A stretch of DNA of 64,000 nt from Pukyongiella litopenaei (lineage in GTDB: Bacteria > Pseudomonadota > Alphaproteobacteria > Rhodobacterales > Rhodobacteraceae), in NCBI RefSeq assembly GCF_003008555.2, contig NZ_CP027665.1, forward strand, positions 1,240,001 through 1,304,000, given 5' to 3'. Positions 8,179 to 18,000 of this stretch are shown here, piece by piece (positions within the stretch are counted from its first letter, which is position 1; each line of letters opens with the position of its first letter). A program made the position numbers and the translations under genes. The notes beneath the pieces were generated by a model. It had not been told where the DNA came from. It ran no database searches and saw only the letters and a program-made list of their open reading frames with translations.

Positions 8179-8757
8179 TTCATGCCACCATAAATATTTC
8201 TACTGATTGCATCCTCCTGAAACTGGGCGCAAGAGGTGGCTCGCTTAAGCTGCTGGTAAATATGCGATAAATGGAGCTTCTTTCTGTTGTCTGCGATTAC
8301 ATGCAAGCTGCGATAGGCGGACACCGCTTCCGCCAAAAGCCTTCGCATTCTAATTTTTTATATCATTTCGGAATCAGCCTTGTGCAATTCCGGTCGCCAA
8401 AAGTGGTTCACGCATAGGTCGGGAGTGAACCGGTCGCATGTATTGCCGAGAGCGCTAAACAACTCGGGAAACGTCATCGCGCGGGCCCGCCAGGCCAAAC
8501 TCCGCCAAGACAATCTCCCACACGACCGTCCTCCGTTGTGGATCATCGCAGACCCATCTTGGCGCACAGATGCCGCCGGGGGCGGTCACTTCAACAAGGC
8601 CGGCCCCCTCGGAAACCCTTCGGCGCTTGCTCATGACGTAGCGTGAGAATATGAAATCCAGACCCGCCGGTTATCGCCATGGATGAGGACGCCTTGGAGG
8701 GAATGCCAAGAACAGCATCGTTTGCATCGATCACGATGAGCGGAAACAGGATAGAAG
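8179..8757. other. Non-coding or decayed interval upstream of the large glycosyltransferase gene
   Basis: I see no convincing gene in these 579 bp. Open frames on the minus strand (8154-8348, 8358-8567) lack recognised motifs. The interval probably holds the promoter of the 8758 gene, but no clear -35/-10 pair stands out. Confidence 0.4.
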
Positions 8758-11700
8758 ATGGGGCATGGAATGGCTGACCCTACGAGCGGAGCACTTCAGC
8801 ACCGTGATAGCCGCACGGAATCGGCAAATCACCGGGATGACAGGCCCGGTATCTCTGTCATCGTCATGTGCGACGGCATGGCCGAGATGCTGGAGACGAC
8901 GCTGCATTCCGTGTTGGCGCAGAACGTCCCGGCGTCGGTGGAAATTCTCATCTCCGACACTGGTGGAACCCCGGAATTTGCGGAACAGGTTCGGGCTTTG
9001 AAGCAGTTCCCGTGGTTTCGGGATCTGCGGGGCCTGGATAACGAAACCGAACCTGCGGCAATCGCGGGTCAAACCAGCGGTGATCGCCTGCTCTTCCTGA
9101 GGTCCGGAGACATCCTTCTGCCAGGCGCACTTCGCCAGATGTCCGGCTTCATGGACCGGTACGGCTTTGATGCCGTGATCGGAGCGTCGGGACGAATGAC
9201 CATGTCAGGGAGCATGGACATCGATGCCGGAACTGAAATTCAGTTCGGCCTTCCGGTCGAGAATACGATTTCATTTCCGCGTGGCTCCGCTGCCCGCGTG
9301 GACAGATACCTGACGAATACATCGCATGGCCAGGTGAAGCTGTTTCGCAGGAACATGCTGCAACAATCTCACGTCGACCTGCGTGTCGGGATATTGCACG
9401 ACTATGTCTGCGAGCGGGAAACAACGCGCACCCTGCCCGAACAGGTCGTATTGCCACGCACCCATTTGCAAAAAGCAACTAAAGAAACGGCTTCGACACA
9501 AACGCCCGGACAGAGCAGCGACAGGAAATCGATCTGGCTATTTGCTGAAAGGGGCGGGAATTCGGCGGAGGAAAACGGTTGGATATTCTTCAACTACTGC
9601 GTTGAGAATGCCCACCATGCCGATTGCTACTATGTCCTGAATGCCGGAGCGAAACGGCCGAATTGTGGCGCGCAGCTTGCCAGTCGTATCGTCACCAAGG
9701 GCAGCCCGGAATGGAGCATTCTGGTCGAGCAGGCTTCTCATCTTTTCTTCAACGATGCGGCCGCGGATATCCTTGCGTCGAACGATGATGTCGGAAGATA
9801 TGAAGACAAGAAATACGTCTATCTGACCCACGGTGCCCTAGCCTTTTCTCCGGGGGTGTATCAGCGCAATCACAGATACTTCGATCTCATCACCTGCGCA
9901 TCGCAGGAAGATATCCGGATCGCCAGTCCACACTGGGGCTACGACGTGTCCACCTTCCGGGTCACCGGACTGGCGCGATGGGATCGGCTGACCGAGTTTG
10001 CGCCCGACAAGAAAGAGGTTCTTTTGTCACTGACCTGGCGGAAGACGCTCAATACCAAAAGCTGGTCCGACAATGCACCTCTGGATGCGGAAAGCATCGC
10101 CCATTTCAAGTCCAGCCCATACTACCACGCCATCGTCAGACTGCTGCGATCCGAACGACTTCACCAAATTCTGCGTGACGCGGGCTTGCGGCTGAACATC
10201 GCGCTTCACTTCCGCGTCCGACCGCTTTTTGCCGAGGCGCTGGGCGACAATTCAGACATTTTCAGGGTCATCAATGACGACAGTGACGAAGAAAATCTTC
10301 AGGATCTCCTGAAAAATGCCGCCCTTCTGATCACCGATTATTCGAGCGTCATGTGGGATATGGCCCATATGAACAAGCCCGTGATCCTCTACCAGTTCGA
10401 CAAGCTGGAAATGATGCGCGAAAGGGGCCTGGCGCAATTTGCGCAGCGCGAACCCGACCTGGCATTTGATCTCTGTTTTACCCAGGCCGAGGTGATCGAT
10501 ATGATCGAACGCGCTGTTGCGAACGGGTTTCAGGTGGATCCGTCGCGGCAGGAGCACCTGAAACGCTTTCTTCCCTACCGGGACACCGATAACTGCAAGC
10601 GCATCCTGAAAGCCGTTGAAGAGGCTAGTGACCCATCGATCAAATATCGTCACTTCGGCGATGCGCGGGAAGCGATCTTTGATGACCCGCCTCTGGACAC
10701 GGCCTGCATCGACCGGGAAATCAATGGGAAATTCGTTTGCGCGGTTGTTAGCGACTATCTGGCCCATTGCCTGCCCGGGACCATAACCCGGTTGCACCCG
10801 GACAGCTGGGAAGAGACGCTGCGCGCGTCGCCTCCCGACACGTTTCTGGTCGAACCGAACCTCGATGGCAGGAGTCCCTGGGCCGAGATCTTCTTCGACC
10901 TGGATGCAACAGCGGCATTTCTCAGGAAAGCCAGGCAGCATTGCGCGGAAACTGGTACCCGGCTGATCGTCATCGACACCCCGTGCCACCCCGGTCATAT
11001 CGAACTGCCCCAGGACGTGGATCGCATCGCAATTGGGTTTCGCCACACAGCAACCGAACCCGCGGTTGACATTTCGGTCATTATTCCGGTTTTCAACTCC
11101 GCCGAGTTCCTCGAAGACTGTCTGAATTCGATCATCGATCAGAAACTCGATGGAACCTTCGAGATCATCGCGATTGACGATGGCAGCACTGACAATTCCC
11201 TTGAAATCCTGAAGAGGTATGCCCGGGAGCACACCTTCATTCGTGTTTTCAGGCAACCGAATGCGAGGCAGGGAATTGCGCGCAATCATGGGATTCACGT
11301 CGCCGCTGGTCACTTCGTGACATTTCTCGATGCGGATGACCGCCTTGCCCCTGACGCCCTGGCCAACCTCTATCACACGGCGCTTGTGTTTGACGCTGAT
11401 GTTTCCGTGGGGCTCCTGGGGTCGCACATCCTCAAGAGCGGCGCAGTGTATGTCAATCAGAGCTGCCATCACTACATGCGTTCGCCCGAAATTCTCGACG
11501 GGAATAGCTGGCGACCGATGCTCCAAGACAGCTCGGCAACGGCAAAGCTCATCAGGCGCAAGTTCCTGATCGACAATTCGATTTGCTTCAGCGGAAGCTA
11601 TCACGAGGATGCGATTTTCACATCCCTTCTGTACTCCGATGCAGCCCGCATTTCGGTCTGCAAGAAAATTGTCTATGTCTACGTTGGCCGAGACACGATA

Positions 11701-12408
11701 TCCGGCACGAAAACTTTTGATACAGCGAAACTGAAGCAGATACTGTTGGTTGGGAGCTTCATACTTGACGTGATGGGTGAAAAGGCCCTGCCGAAAGAGA
11801 CGATCCACTTCAAGATGGAGCAATTTCTCAGAACCTATGATCGTTTCCTGTTCAAATTTTCTCAGCGGGGCGCAAGCGGCGACAGTCGATCAACTGATCC
11901 GTCGGTTTCTGACCTTTTCGTAGACAACGGCATTGCCGCAACTCTGCAGAGATTTCTGAAACATCTGCCGGATCAGCTCATCCTCACCTACGCGACGCAT
12001 TTCGGCGCTGCGCTGCTGTTGCTGAAACATGGCCGCGGCGATCTTGCCCGGGCGCTTCTTGAAGGTGACAATCGGGATGGATTGGCGTTTCTCGAACAGG
12101 AAAACCTGGCGCAGGTGAGCGATTTCTCCCCCGGGTCCATGTCCTACAAGAAACGCAACACCTTCAACTACTATCAGCCCTGCCGGGTCAAAATTGTCGA
12201 CCAGGACGAGATGGCGCGCCAGTGGGGAACCCAGGCCGACACCGGAACTGCGCTTTCTTCCGATTGGAAAGAAGAAAGCTTCCGTTTTCAGGTTGGCGAC
12301 AAGATCATCACCGCAATTCAGAGCCCCGGCAAGCATACGCTGACGCTGCCGATAACATTGTACAGGCTGTACAAGAAAACGCAGAACAACCGGCGGGAAA
12401 AACGTTGA
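8758..12408 (+). CDS. Three-module GT2 / CDP-glycerol glycerophosphotransferase-like / GT2 protein
   Basis: The 1216-residue protein has three parts. Residues about 30-160 form a GT2-like fold (ISVIVMCDGMAEMLETTLHS). Residues about 260-640 resemble TagF/TarF-type glycerophosphotransferases (YVYLTHGALAFS, FRVTGLARWDRL, ALLITDYSSVMWDMAHMNKP, RFLPYRDTDNC). Residues about 770-1000 are a canonical GT2 domain (DISVIIPVFNSAEFLEDCL, IAIDDGSTDNS, FLDADDRLAPDAL with the D-x-D motif). No signal peptide or membrane segment is seen, so it is probably cytosolic or peripheral. The likely role is assembly of a cell-surface polymer containing polyol-phosphate or sugars. GC is visibly lower than in the following genes, which suggests transfer. 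The exact start is uncertain (8758 or 8770). Confidence 0.8.
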   Translation: MGHGMADPTSGALQHRDSRTESANHRDDRPGISVIVMCDGMAEMLETTLHSVLAQNVPASVEILISDTGGTPEFAEQVRALKQFPWFRDLRGLDNETEPAAIAGQTSGDRLLFLRSGDILLPGALRQMSGFMDRYGFDAVIGASGRMTMSGSMDIDAGTEIQFGLPVENTISFPRGSAARVDRYLTNTSHGQVKLFRRNMLQQSHVDLRVGILHDYVCERETTRTLPEQVVLPRTHLQKATKETASTQTPGQSSDRKSIWLFAERGGNSAEENGWIFFNYCVENAHHADCYYVLNAGAKRPNCGAQLASRIVTKGSPEWSILVEQASHLFFNDAAADILASNDDVGRYEDKKYVYLTHGALAFSPGVYQRNHRYFDLITCASQEDIRIASPHWGYDVSTFRVTGLARWDRLTEFAPDKKEVLLSLTWRKTLNTKSWSDNAPLDAESIAHFKSSPYYHAIVRLLRSERLHQILRDAGLRLNIALHFRVRPLFAEALGDNSDIFRVINDDSDEENLQDLLKNAALLITDYSSVMWDMAHMNKPVILYQFDKLEMMRERGLAQFAQREPDLAFDLCFTQAEVIDMIERAVANGFQVDPSRQEHLKRFLPYRDTDNCKRILKAVEEASDPSIKYRHFGDAREAIFDDPPLDTACIDREINGKFVCAVVSDYLAHCLPGTITRLHPDSWEETLRASPPDTFLVEPNLDGRSPWAEIFFDLDATAAFLRKARQHCAETGTRLIVIDTPCHPGHIELPQDVDRIAIGFRHTATEPAVDISVIIPVFNSAEFLEDCLNSIIDQKLDGTFEIIAIDDGSTDNSLEILKRYAREHTFIRVFRQPNARQGIARNHGIHVAAGHFVTFLDADDRLAPDALANLYHTALVFDADVSVGLLGSHILKSGAVYVNQSCHHYMRSPEILDGNSWRPMLQDSSATAKLIRRKFLIDNSICFSGSYHEDAIFTSLLYSDAARISVCKKIVYVYVGRDTISGTKTFDTAKLKQILLVGSFILDVMGEKALPKETIHFKMEQFLRTYDRFLFKFSQRGASGDSRSTDPSVSDLFVDNGIAATLQRFLKHLPDQLILTYATHFGAALLLLKHGRGDLARALLEGDNRDGLAFLEQENLAQVSDFSPGSMSYKKRNTFNYYQPCRVKIVDQDEMARQWGTQADTGTALSSDWKEESFRFQVGDKIITAIQSPGKHTLTLPITLYRLYKKTQNNRREKR

Positions 12409-12747
12409 AGGCAAGCCGAAGACAGCACGACGGGCTTTATCTGACAAATGTGCATTGGGGATTCATCCCGTGAATCCAGCATTATAGCCGGACGTCATAA
12501 GCGGTTGGCCCCTGACCAAACACCAGACACGGACCCGGCCACCGGACAACACAGCGCAGTTCGCTGTCGAACCCTGGACCGGCAGAGCATTTCGGCACGA
12601 TATCTCCCGAGAGGTCGGTTTGACCCAGAGATGATCTGGGGGCCTCCGCGAACAGAGGCTGCCCCTACTGTGGTGACAGATATGCGAACGACGCGGGCAA
12701 CTATCCTGCTTGCGCCCGGGGCGCAGACCTGGACGTAGGTCGCAGCG
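12409..12747. other. Intergenic interval without a supportable gene
   Basis: The 339 bp between the glycosyltransferase stop and the convergent small secreted protein show no ORF with a motif or ribosome-binding site and no clear terminator hairpin. Confidence 0.4.
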
Positions 12748-13092
12748 CTACTGCGTCCATCTGAACTTGCCGGTCTGTTTGCCGTTCATGTCGTGAAACG
12801 TGCCTTTTCCGCCAGACCTGAACAGATAGACGACACCGAAGTCCTTGAAGACGACCTGCAGACTGTTCTTGGTCTTCGTCATCGGGTTGTTTGCCGGAGA
12901 GGTGTTGGTGTCCCGCAGGCACAGGCCGCTATTCGAACTGCAAGAAACGATCTCGGGGCTGTATGGCCCCCCATTCTTTGAATGCCAGTCCGATGTCACC
13001 GTAATTCGGGAGCCTGCCGCAATTTCCTGCGCCGCGGCCGGGGACATCGCGATCAACAGGAACATGACAGTTCCAGCAAGCATTTTTCCCAT
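12748..13092 (-). CDS. Small secreted protein of unknown function
   Basis: The 114-residue protein begins with a Sec signal peptide (MGKMLAGTVMFLLIAMSPAAAQ, cleavage probably after AAA or AAAQ). The mature part is about 92 residues, polar, with two cysteines (SCSSNSGLC) that could form a disulfide in the periplasm. I do not recognise a family. It stands alone, convergent to the glycosyltransferase gene. Confidence 0.6.
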   Translation of the reverse strand: MGKMLAGTVMFLLIAMSPAAAQEIAAGSRITVTSDWHSKNGGPYSPEIVSCSSNSGLCLRDTNTSPANNPMTKTKNSLQVVFKDFGVVYLFRSGGKGTFHDMNGKQTGKFRWTQ

Positions 13093-13314
13093 GGGAATTC
13101 CTTTCTCAAATCAGCATGGGTAACAGACGAGAGGCTGCGGGCGGCTGTCAAGTTTTCGGCCTTGATCGGCAACGCTCATGCCGTCCGGTCACGCCAGATC
13201 GGATCAACGCGGCATTGGCCGGGGTCGAAGCGCCGACCCGGATGGCGCACAAATTCGCGGGCGCGCAATCGGAGCTTTCTGTGCGGATGCGAACCGGCCT
13301 ATACTCGGGCCATC

Positions 13315-13506
13315 ATGGCAGACCCCGTCAACCTGAACCGATACCGCAAGGCCCGCGCCCGCCAGGAGGCCCGCGAACAGGCCGACCGGAATGCCGCCTT
13401 CCACGGGTTGAGCAAGGCCCGGAAGAAACGCGCGCGCGCCGAGGAGGACCTGAAGACCCGCCGCCATGAGGCCGGGCGGATCGAGCCGCCCGCGGGTGAC
13501 ACATGA
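13315..13506 (+). CDS. DUF4169-family small basic protein
   Basis: The 63-residue protein MADPVNLNRYRKARARQEAR... is rich in Arg, Lys and Ala and predicted helical, as in DUF4169. The ATG was chosen because the family starts with this motif. Its stop overlaps the next gene by 4 nt (ATGA). In Rhodobacterales this gene is commonly paired with a ribbon-helix-helix gene, as here. No biochemical function is known. Confidence 0.8.
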   Translation: MADPVNLNRYRKARARQEAREQADRNAAFHGLSKARKKRARAEEDLKTRRHEAGRIEPPAGDT

Positions 13507-13718
13507 ACCGTCCCGTCAAGCGGTCGCTCACGCTCTCGGGTCATCGCACCAGCGTTTCGCTCGAAGACGAGTTCTGGCAGGCATTTCGCGACATCGCCCG
13601 CCAAGACGGCCTGCCGCTCAACGAACTGGCGGCGCGGATCGACACCGAGCGGGGCGCCGATACCGGGCTGGCCTCGGCGATCCGTGTCTTTGTCCTGAAC
13701 CGCTACCGCAACCGCTGA
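13503..13718 (+). CDS. Ribbon-helix-helix domain protein (RHH_4 type)
   Basis: The 71-residue protein fits the pattern RSLTLSGHRTSVSLEDEFW ... LNELAARIDTERG ... GLASAIRVFVLNRYR, which matches the RHH_4 family. Such proteins have a DNA-binding ribbon-helix-helix fold. It is translationally coupled to the DUF4169 gene, and the two probably work together. Targets are unknown. Confidence 0.8.
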   Translation: MNRPVKRSLTLSGHRTSVSLEDEFWQAFRDIARQDGLPLNELAARIDTERGADTGLASAIRVFVLNRYRNR

Positions 13719-13763
13719 TCCCGGCTCTGGACAAAGCGCAAGGCTTGGCTTCACTGTCCGCCC

Positions 13764-14912
13764 ATGGACTTGCACAGCACCTATCCCGGCGTGATGGACC
13801 TGAAATGGAAGGCCCGGAAACGCCTGCCGGCCTTTGTCTGGGAATATCTCGACAGCGGCACCGGGACTGAGGCCACCAAGGCCCGCAATCGCGCGGCGCT
13901 GGACCGGGTCGGGTTCCTGCCCGCCGTGTTGCACGGGGAATTCACGCCCGATCTGTCCACCCGGTTGTTCGGAAAGGCGTTTCCCCTGCCCTTCGGCATC
14001 GCTCCGGTGGGCATGTCGGGGCTGATCTGGCCGGGCGCTGAGAACACCCTGGCCCGGGCCGCCGCCAGCGCCGGCATCCCCTATTCCCTCTCGACCGTGG
14101 CCAGCCAGACGCCCGAGGACGTGGCGCCGAGCCTCGGCGATCACGGCTGGTTCCAACTCTACCCGCCGCGGGACGAGGAAATCCGCCGCGACATGCTGAA
14201 CCGCGCCCGCGCGGCGGGGTTCGACACGCTGGTGGTGACGGTCGACGTGCCGGTCGCCTCGCGCCGGGAACGGCAGACGCGGTCGGGCCTGACGCAGCCG
14301 CCGCGGCTGACCCCGCGCCTGCTGGCGCAGGTGGCGCGGCGCCCGGCCTGGGCGCTGGCGGTCGCCCGCGCCGGCATGCCACGGATGCGCATATTCGATC
14401 CCTATGTGAGCGGGGCGCGGCAGAACCTGCCATCGACCGCCCATATCGGATACCTGCTGCGCACCGCGCCCGACCGCGACTATATCGCCTGGCTGCGCGA
14501 CAACTGGCAGGGTCCGCTGGTGGTCAAGGGCGTGCTGCGCGCCGAGGATGCCCGGATGCTGGAGGATCTGGGCGCCGATGCGGTCTGGGTGTCCAACCAT
14601 GCCGGGCGCCAGTTCGACGGCGCGCCGGGCGCGATCGAGGTGCTGGCCGACATCCGCGCCGCCACCACCGTGCCGCTGATCTTCGACAGCGGGATCGAGG
14701 GCGGGCTGGATATCCTGCGCGCGCTGGCGACCGGTGCGGATTTCGTGATGCTGGGCCGGGCGTTCCATTTCGCCGTCGCGGCCCTGGGCGAGGCCGGGCC
14801 CGGGCATCTGGTCGACATGCTGGCCCGGGACATGGCCGCGAATATGGGGCAACTGGGCGTGCGCCGGCTCGCGGAGCTGCCCGCGCCGATCCAGCTCGCC
14901 GCCGCACCCTGA
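13764..14912 (+). CDS. FMN-dependent alpha-hydroxy-acid dehydrogenase (L-lactate dehydrogenase type)
   Basis: The 382-residue TIM-barrel flavoenzyme oxidises L-2-hydroxy acids to 2-oxo acids. Family landmarks are FGIAPVGMSGLIWPGAE near residue 75-90, WFQLYPPRD, LVVTVDVPVASRRERQ, LVVKGVLRAEDA and the active-site segment SNHAGRQFDG near 276-285 with the catalytic His and substrate-binding Arg. Most members have GG rather than AG in that segment. FDSGIEGGLDILRAL and FVMLGRAF bind FMN phosphate. Lactate, glycolate or mandelate could each be the substrate. Pyruvate carboxylase downstream makes lactate-to-pyruvate-to-oxaloacetate a plausible local pathway. Confidence 0.88.
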   Translation: MDLHSTYPGVMDLKWKARKRLPAFVWEYLDSGTGTEATKARNRAALDRVGFLPAVLHGEFTPDLSTRLFGKAFPLPFGIAPVGMSGLIWPGAENTLARAAASAGIPYSLSTVASQTPEDVAPSLGDHGWFQLYPPRDEEIRRDMLNRARAAGFDTLVVTVDVPVASRRERQTRSGLTQPPRLTPRLLAQVARRPAWALAVARAGMPRMRIFDPYVSGARQNLPSTAHIGYLLRTAPDRDYIAWLRDNWQGPLVVKGVLRAEDARMLEDLGADAVWVSNHAGRQFDGAPGAIEVLADIRAATTVPLIFDSGIEGGLDILRALATGADFVMLGRAFHFAVAALGEAGPGHLVDMLARDMAANMGQLGVRRLAELPAPIQLAAAP

Positions 14913-15029
14913 CATCACTGTGTCGCGGCACGCGATGCTGCAACGCCGCAACCCACCCGTCCGCCGCCGTTTACGCGCCGGAAAAAGCATCTTAGAAACA
15001 CAGCATTCCTGCACGCCCGGAGGCGACCG

Positions 15030-18000
15030 ATGACCGAGTTCCGCAAGATCCTGATAGCCAACCGGGGCGAGATCGCCATTCGCATCATGCGCGCGGCGAA
15101 CGAGATGGGCAAACGCACGGTTGCGGTCTATGCGGAAGAGGACAAGCTGGGCCTGCACCGGTTCAAGGCGGACGAGGCCTATCGCATCGGCGAAGGGCTG
15201 GGACCGGTCGCCGCCTACCTGTCGATCGAGGAAATGATCCGGGTCGCCCGCGAAAGCGGCGCGGACGCGATCCATCCCGGCTATGGCCTGCTGTCCGAGA
15301 ACCCCGATTTCGTCGATGCCTGCACCGCCGCGGGGCTGACCTTCATCGGTCCGAGGGCCGAAACCATGCGCGCGCTCGGCGACAAGGCCAGCGCGCGGCG
15401 GGTGGCGATCGAGGCCGGCGTGCCGGTGATCCCGGCGACGGAGGTTCTCGGCGACGATTTCGACGCCATCGGCCAGGAGGCCGCGGAAATCGGCTATCCG
15501 TTGATGCTCAAGGCATCATGGGGCGGAGGCGGGCGCGGCATGCGCCCGATCCACGGCCCCGACGAGTTGGCCGAAAAGGTGCTCGAAGGCCGCCGCGAGG
15601 CCGAGGCCGCCTTTGGCAACGGCGAAGGCTACCTGGAAAAAATGATCACCCGCGCCCGCCATGTCGAGGTGCAGATCCTCGGCGACAAACACGGGCAGAT
15701 CTATCATCTCTATGAACGCGACTGCTCGGTGCAGCGGCGCAACCAGAAGGTGGTGGAACGCGCCCCGGCGCCCTACCTGGGCGACGACCAGCGGGCCGAG
15801 ATCTGCGATCTCGGCCGCCGGATCTGCGCCCATGTGAACTATGAATGCGCGGGCACGGTCGAGTTCCTGATGGATATGGAAACCGGCAATTTCTATTTCA
15901 TCGAGGTGAACCCCCGCGTGCAGGTCGAACATACCGTCACCGAGGAAGTGACCGGGATCGACATCGTGCGGGCGCAGATCCTGATCGCCGAGGGCAAGAC
16001 CATCGCCGAGGCGACCGGCAAGGCGGCGCAGGACGATATCCGCCTCAATGGCCATGCGCTGCAGACCCGCGTCACCACCGAGGACCCGCAGAACAACTTC
16101 ATCCCCGATTACGGCCGCCTGACCGCCTATCGCAGCGCCACCGGCATGGGCATCCGGCTCGACGGCGGCACGGCCTATGCGGGCGGGGTGATCACGCGCT
16201 ACTATGACAGCCTGCTGACCAAGGTCACAGCCTGGGCGCCGACGCCCGAGATGGCGATCGCGCGGATGGACCGCGCGCTGCGCGAGTTCCGCATTCGCGG
16301 CGTGTCCACCAACATCGCCTTTGTCGAGAATCTGCTGAAACACCCCACCTTCCTGTCCAACGACTATACCACGCGGTTCATCGACGAGACGCCCGAGCTC
16401 TTTTCCTTCAAGCAGCGGCGCGACCGCGGCACCAAGGTGCTGACCTATATCGCGGACATCACCGTGAACGGGCATCCCGAAACCCGAGACCGGCCGCAGC
16501 CGCGGCCCGACCTGAAACCGCCGCGCCCGCCGGTAGGATGGGTTTCAAACCCATCCTACGGGACCCGGAACCTTCTGGAACAGAAGGGTCCGCAGGCGGT
16601 GGCGGACTGGATGAAGGCGCAGAAACAGGTGCTGATCACCGACACCACCATGCGCGACGGGCACCAGTCGCTGCTGGCCACGCGGATGCGGTCGATCGAC
16701 ATGATCCGGGTCGCGCCGGCCTATGCGGCCAACCTGCCGCAACTGTTCAGCGTCGAATGCTGGGGCGGCGCCACTTTCGACGTGGCCTATCGGTTCCTGC
16801 AGGAATGCCCCTGGCAACGGCTGCGGGACCTGCGCGAGGCGATGCCGAACCTGATGACACAGATGCTGCTGCGCGGCTCGAACGGCGTCGGCTACACCAA
16901 TTATCCCGACAACGTGGTGCGGGAATTCGTCCGCCAGGCCGCCGCCAGCGGCGTCGACGTATTCCGCGTCTTCGACAGCCTGAACTGGGTCGAGAACATG
17001 CGCGTCGCGATGGATGCGGTGATCGAACAGAACAAGGTCTGCGAAGGCACCGTGTGCTATACCGGCGACATCCTCGACCCGGACCGGGCCAAGTATGACC
17101 TGAAATACTATGTCGGCATGGGCCGCGACCTGCGCGACGCGGGCGCGCATGTGCTGGGGCTCAAGGACATGGCCGGGCTGCTGAAACCGGCCGCGGCCAG
17201 GGTGCTGATCCGGGCGCTGAAGGAAGAGGTCGGCCTGCCGATTCATTTCCACACCCATGACACCGCCGGCGTGGCCTGCGCCACCATCCTCGCCGCCGCC
17301 GATGCCGGCGTGGACGCGGTCGACTGCGCCATGGACGCGCTGTCGGGCAACACGTCGCAGGCGACGCTGGGCACGGTTGTCGAGGCCCTGCGCCACACCG
17401 ACCGCGATACCGGGCTCGACATCGCCGCGATCCGCGAGTTGTCGGACTATTGGGAAGCCGTGCGCGGACAGTATGCCGCCTTTGAAAGCGGCCTGCAGGC
17501 CCCGACTTCCGAGGTCTACCTGCACGAGATGCCGGGCGGGCAGTTCACCAATCTCAAGGCCCAGGCCCGCAGCCTCGGGCTCGAGGAGCGCTGGCACGAG
17601 GTGGCGCAGATGTATGCGGATGTGAACCGGATGTTCGGCGATATCGTCAAGGTCACGCCGTCCTCCAAGGTGGTGGGCGACATGGCGCTGATGATGGTCA
17701 GCCAGGGCCTGACCCGCGCCGAGGTCGAGGACCCGGCCACCGAGCTCGCCTTTCCAGACTCGGTGGTGGACATGCTGCGCGGCAATCTCGGCCAGCCGCC
17801 GGGCGGATTTCCCGACACGATCATGCGCAAGGTGCTCAAGGACGAGGCGCCCAACACCGAACGTCCGGGCGGGCACCTCGAACCGGTGGATCTGGAAGCG
17901 GTGCGCACGCAGCTCAGCGCGGAACTGGAAGGCATGGCCGTCGATGACGAGGATCTCAACGGCTACCTGATGTATCCCAAGGTGTTCCTCGACTACATGG

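Noticed and set aside
10252-11823. 523-codon open frame on the minus strand
   Set aside because: It is antisense to the glycosyltransferase gene, whose motifs are clear on the plus strand.
13299-15275. 658-codon open frame on the minus strand
   Set aside because: It is antisense to DUF4169, RHH and the hydroxy-acid dehydrogenase. It arises from GC-rich third positions and has no family motif.
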